64,000 nucleotides of DNA from Streptomyces resistomycificus (GTDB lineage Bacteria; Actinomycetota; Actinomycetes; Streptomycetales; Streptomycetaceae): contig NZ_KQ948991.1 of assembly GCF_001514265.1 (NCBI RefSeq), positions 1 through 64,000 on the forward strand. The letters run 5' to 3'. Below the pieces are notes generated by a model. The model searched no databases, was not told where the DNA came from, and saw only the letters and a program-made list of their open reading frames with translations. Positions 61,030-64,000 of this stretch are shown piece after piece. Position 1 is the stretch's first letter; each line of letters starts with the position of its first letter. The position numbers and the translations under genes are program-made.

Positions 61030-62841
61030 ATGTCGGGCGGGGTTCCGACCCGATCACACCGGGTGCGGCGTGCACTGAGTGGTCCGCGCCCCGAGGCCGT
61101 CCCCGCCCTCGTCGGCAGAGCGTGCGCGCTGGTGGGCCTGGTGGACATCGCCGCGGGCGTCTTCCCGCGCTTCCGGCACAGCCGTATGCACACCCTGGCC
61201 GAGGTGCTGCCCGGCGCGTTCGGCCCGTTCGCGGCCGCGCTCTCGCTCAGCGCCGGCGTCCTGCTGCTGCTGCTCGCGCACGGTCTCAAGCGCCACAAGC
61301 GCCGCGCCTGGCGCGCGGCCGTGGTGCTGCTCCCGGCGGGCGCGGTGGCGCAGTTCACCTACCGGCACTCCCTGGTGGGCGTCCTCATCTCACTCGCGCT
61401 GCTCGCGCCCCTGCTGCGCCACCGCGACCAGTTCGCGGCCCTGCCCGACCCGCGCAGCCGGTGGCGTGCGCTCACCAACTTCGTCCTCATGGGCGCAGGT
61501 TCCCTCGCCCTCGGGCTGGTCATCGTCAGCGCCCACCCCGACCGCCTGGTGGGCGATCCGAGCATGGCCGACCGCATCGCCCACGTGCTGTACGGCCTGT
61601 TCGGCTTCGAGGGCCCGGTCGACTACCAGGGCAACACGTCCTGGACGGTCGCCTTCTCCCTGGGCGCTCTGGGCCTGCTGACCGCCATCACGACGATCTA
61701 CCTGGCCTTCCGCCCCGAGCACCCCGCCGCGCGCCTCACCCCGGAGGACGAGAGCCGTCTGCGGGCCCTCCTGGACAAGCACGGCGGCCGTGACTCGCTC
61801 GGCCACTTCGCGCTGCGCCGCGACAAGGCCGTCGTCTTCTCGCCCAGCGGCAAGGCCGCCGTCACCTACCGCGTGGTCTCGGGCGTGATGCTCGCCAGCG
61901 GCGACCCGATCGGCGACGTCGAGGCCTGGCCGGGCGCCATCGAACGCTTCATGGACGAGGCCAAGGCCCACTCCTGGACCCCCGCCGTCATGGGCTGCTC
62001 CGAGACCGGCGGCGAGGTCTGGACCCGCGAGACCGGCCTCGACGCCCTCGAACTGGGCGACGAGGCGGTGGTGGACGTCGCGGATTTCTCCCTGGCCGGC
62101 CGCGCGATGCGCAATGTGCGCCAGATGGTCAAACGCATCGAGCGCGCCGGTTACGAGACCCGGGTACGGCGCGTCCGTGACCTCGGCGAGGCCGAGCTGG
62201 AGCGCATCCGCCGCGCCGCCGAGGACTGGCGCGGCACCGACACCGAGCGCGGCTTCTCCATGGCCCTGGGCCGCATCGGCGACCCCGCCGACGGCGACTG
62301 CCTCGTCGCCACCGCCCACAAGGCGGACGACCAGCCCGGCCCCTACGGCGACCTCAAGGCGATCCTGCACTTCGTGCCCTGGGGCACCGACGGCGTCTCC
62401 CTGGACCTCATGCGGCGGGACCGTGCGGCGGACCCGGGCATGAACGAGCTGCTGATCGTGGCCGCACTGCAGGCGGCACCACGACTCGGCATCGAGCGCG
62501 TCTCCCTCAACTTCGCCATGTTCCGCGCCGCCCTGGCCCGCGGCGAGAAGATCGGAGCCGGCCCGGTACTGCGCGCCTGGCGCGGACTGCTGGTCTTCCT
62601 CTCCCGGTGGTTCCAGATCGAGTCCCTCTACAAGTTCAACGCTAAGTTCCAGCCCCGGTGGGAGCCCCGCTTCGTCGTCTACCGCGCGTCCGGAGACCTG
62701 CCCCGTATCGGCTTCGCGGCCATGCAGGCGGAGGGCTTCGTCAACCTGGCGCTCCCTCTGCCGCGCTTCCTCAGCCGCCGTACGGTCGCCGCGCGCGCGT
62801 GCGCCCACGCCGTCGCCGAACGGGACGTCCAGGCGGCGTGA
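61030..62841 (+). CDS. LysX/MprF-like phosphatidylglycerol lysyltransferase domain protein
   Basis: 603-aa membrane protein (open frame to 60955). Residues about 20-245 hold six or so membrane helices (LVGRACALVGLVDIAAGVFP; LVGVLISLALLAPLLRH; FVLMGAGSLALGLVIVSAHP; WTVAFSLGALGLLTAITTIY). The C-terminal 340 residues are the DUF2156/aminoacyl transferase domain (SGVMLASGDPIGDVEAWPGA, RNVRQMVKRIERAGYETRVR, ERVSLNFAMFRAAL, KFNAKFQPRWEPRF). It lacks the lysyl-tRNA synthetase domain of LysX. In S. coelicolor the counterpart (SCO3397) belongs, as I recall, to envelope stress resistance under SigE. It would add lysine to membrane lipid. Confidence 0.9.
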   Translation: MSGGVPTRSHRVRRALSGPRPEAVPALVGRACALVGLVDIAAGVFPRFRHSRMHTLAEVLPGAFGPFAAALSLSAGVLLLLLAHGLKRHKRRAWRAAVVLLPAGAVAQFTYRHSLVGVLISLALLAPLLRHRDQFAALPDPRSRWRALTNFVLMGAGSLALGLVIVSAHPDRLVGDPSMADRIAHVLYGLFGFEGPVDYQGNTSWTVAFSLGALGLLTAITTIYLAFRPEHPAARLTPEDESRLRALLDKHGGRDSLGHFALRRDKAVVFSPSGKAAVTYRVVSGVMLASGDPIGDVEAWPGAIERFMDEAKAHSWTPAVMGCSETGGEVWTRETGLDALELGDEAVVDVADFSLAGRAMRNVRQMVKRIERAGYETRVRRVRDLGEAELERIRRAAEDWRGTDTERGFSMALGRIGDPADGDCLVATAHKADDQPGPYGDLKAILHFVPWGTDGVSLDLMRRDRAADPGMNELLIVAALQAAPRLGIERVSLNFAMFRAALARGEKIGAGPVLRAWRGLLVFLSRWFQIESLYKFNAKFQPRWEPRFVVYRASGDLPRIGFAAMQAEGFVNLALPLPRFLSRRTVAARACAHAVAERDVQAA

Positions 62842-63039
62842 CGCGGGGCGGCCTCCCGGCCGACCCGAACAGACCGAGCGGCCAGAAAGGCAGTCCCCAC
62901 CCCCTCCGGCCCGGGGCTGCCGTTCTGCCGCGCCTGCCGGCGCCGTCCGCCGCCCTCCACCACACACACGGGCCCTCCACCACACACGGGCCCGCCCCGC
63001 CACGGCCGGGCCCCGGGCCCTGCGCCCGCCCGCGGGGCC

Positions 63040-63045
63040 TACGCT
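63040..63045 (+). promoter_or_regulatory. -10 hexamer of a leaderless folP promoter
   Basis: TACGCT ends 6 nt before ATG 63052 with no Shine-Dalgarno between. Confidence 0.65.
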
Positions 63046-63051
63046 GAACGT

Positions 63052-64000
63052 ATGAGCAAGCAGAGCGGACGTGGACGCGTCGCAGGCCTTCCCGAATGGG
63101 GCCGCTGCGCGGTCATGGGAGTCGTGAACGTCACCCCCGATTCCTTCTCCGACGGCGGCCGCTTCTTCGACACGACAGCCGCGGTCAAGCACGGCCTCGA
63201 CCTGGTGACCGAGGGCGCCGACATGGTCGACGTCGGGGGCGAGTCCACCCGCCCCGGCGCCACCCGGGTCGACGAGGCCGAGGAGCTCAAGCGGGTCATC
63301 CCCGTCGTCCGCGGTCTCGCCTCCGAGGGCGTCACCGTCTCCGTCGACACCATGCGCGCCTCCGTGGCCGAACGGGCCCTCGCGGCCGGCGCCGCCCTGG
63401 TCAACGACGTCAGCGGCGGCCTCGCCGATCCCGCGATGATCCCGGCGGTGGCCTCCGCCGGCGCGCCCTTCGTCGTCATGCACTGGCGCGGCTTCCTGGA
63501 AGGCGGCAACGTCAGGGGCGTGTACGACGACGTCGTCACCGAAGTCGTCGACGAACTGCACGCGCGCGTGCAGGCCGTCCTGGCGGGCGGCGTCGCCCCC
63601 GACCGCATCGTCGTCGACCCCGGCCTCGGCTTCTCCAAGGACGCCGAACACGACCTCACCCTCCTCGCCCACCTGGACCGCCTCATCGGCCTCGGCCACC
63701 CCCTGCTCGTCGCCGCCTCCCGCAAGCGGTTCCTGGGCCGCGTCCTGGCCGGAGCGGAGGGCGCGCCCCCGCCCGCGCGCGAGCGCGACGCCGCGACCGC
63801 GGCCGTCTCCGCCCTCGCGGCGCACGCCGGCGCATGGGCGGTACGCGTCCACGAGGTGCGCGCCACGGCGGACGCCGTACGGGTCGCCCGCGCAGTCGAG
63901 GGCGCACGTGACACGGAGGAAGCGCGCGCGGCGGACAGCACGCCGGCCCTAGGCGGCGCACGCGCCACGAAGGGCGCGCAGGCCCCCGCGACCGGCGGCG
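63052..64000 (+). CDS. folP: dihydropteroate synthase (3' end beyond window)
   Basis: At least 316 aa; the frame is still open at the window end. It joins p-aminobenzoate to hydroxymethyl-dihydropterin and is the sulfonamide target. All family motifs are present: MGVVNVTPDSFSDGGRFFDT (about 21-40), MVDVGGESTRPGATRVDEAE (about 58-77), VSVDTMRASVAERAL, VNDVSGGLADP, MHWRG, DPGLGFSKD and AASRKRFLGRVL. The C-terminal extension after about 280 is Ala/Arg/Gly-rich and unlike typical FolP. It is the first gene of the folate cluster, which continues outside. Confidence 0.95.
   Translation, partial: MSKQSGRGRVAGLPEWGRCAVMGVVNVTPDSFSDGGRFFDTTAAVKHGLDLVTEGADMVDVGGESTRPGATRVDEAEELKRVIPVVRGLASEGVTVSVDTMRASVAERALAAGAALVNDVSGGLADPAMIPAVASAGAPFVVMHWRGFLEGGNVRGVYDDVVTEVVDELHARVQAVLAGGVAPDRIVVDPGLGFSKDAEHDLTLLAHLDRLIGLGHPLLVAASRKRFLGRVLAGAEGAPPPARERDAATAAVSALAAHAGAWAVRVHEVRATADAVRVARAVEGARDTEEARAADSTPALGGARATKGAQAPATGG

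Overview
The window is chromosomal DNA from a Streptomyces-like actinomycete. It is very GC-rich (about 70% or more), uses GTG starts freely, and its gene order matches what I recall of the Streptomyces coelicolor core between trpRS1 (SCO3334) and folP (SCO3398): proC, ilvD, radA-disA, mutY, sigE-cseABC, clpC, lsr2, coaX-nadC-nadB-panC, an orphan nuoD, a LysX/MprF-type gene, folP. The organism call rests on that remembered gene order and on recognised protein families, not on a database search.

Layout. 1-8.3 kb: an inducible-type tryptophanyl-tRNA synthetase behind a Trp leader peptide and attenuator, then proC, an ABC-2 exporter pair, a SulP permease, a methyltransferase, a Gly-Ser-Pro repeat membrane protein and an SH3-like protein. 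8.4-17.9 kb: a PknB-type kinase with a beta-propeller, ilvD, a TetR/isomerase/Ppx-GppA group, a cysteine-rich protein and a sigma-like/BACON membrane protein. 18-24 kb: radA-disA (DNA integrity, c-di-AMP), a repeat array, a secreted/membrane protein, a broken PAP2 phosphatase and mutY. 24-27.7 kb: the cell-envelope stress system sigE-cseA-cseB-cseC. 27.7-33 kb: VOC/AraC pair, MFS exporter with a divergent TetR regulator, an M23 endopeptidase and an acid phosphatase. 33.1-36.8 kb: a two-gene module, Trypco2 plus trypsin-NACHT-LRR, flanked by strong terminators. This is the best candidate for an accessory defence/conflict system. 36.8-43.3 kb: clpC with a good ClgR box, a Prim-Pol-like hypothetical, lsr2, argA-type acetyltransferase, a BlaI-type repressor and small proteins. 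43.5-49 kb: a cofactor operon (DUF2520 protein, panC, nadB, nadC, coaX) for NAD and CoA synthesis. 49-64 kb: aldolase-like lyase, ArsR-like regulator, LuxR two-component pair, MidA-like methyltransferase, orphan nuoD, two bacterial-PH membrane proteins, an acidic coiled-coil protein, an esterase, a LysX-like lysyltransferase and folP (cut by the window end).

How genes work together. SigE/CseABC responds to envelope damage, and a SigE-like promoter sits before the LysX-like gene about 34 kb away. RadA and DisA are adjacent as in other bacteria, where RadA controls DisA. DUF2520-panC-nadB-nadC-coaX overlap or nearly abut and form one minus-strand operon. Many genes show a TANNNT -10 hexamer 6-8 nt before the start codon, so leaderless mRNAs look common here. 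No tRNA, rRNA, insertion sequence or CRISPR array was found.
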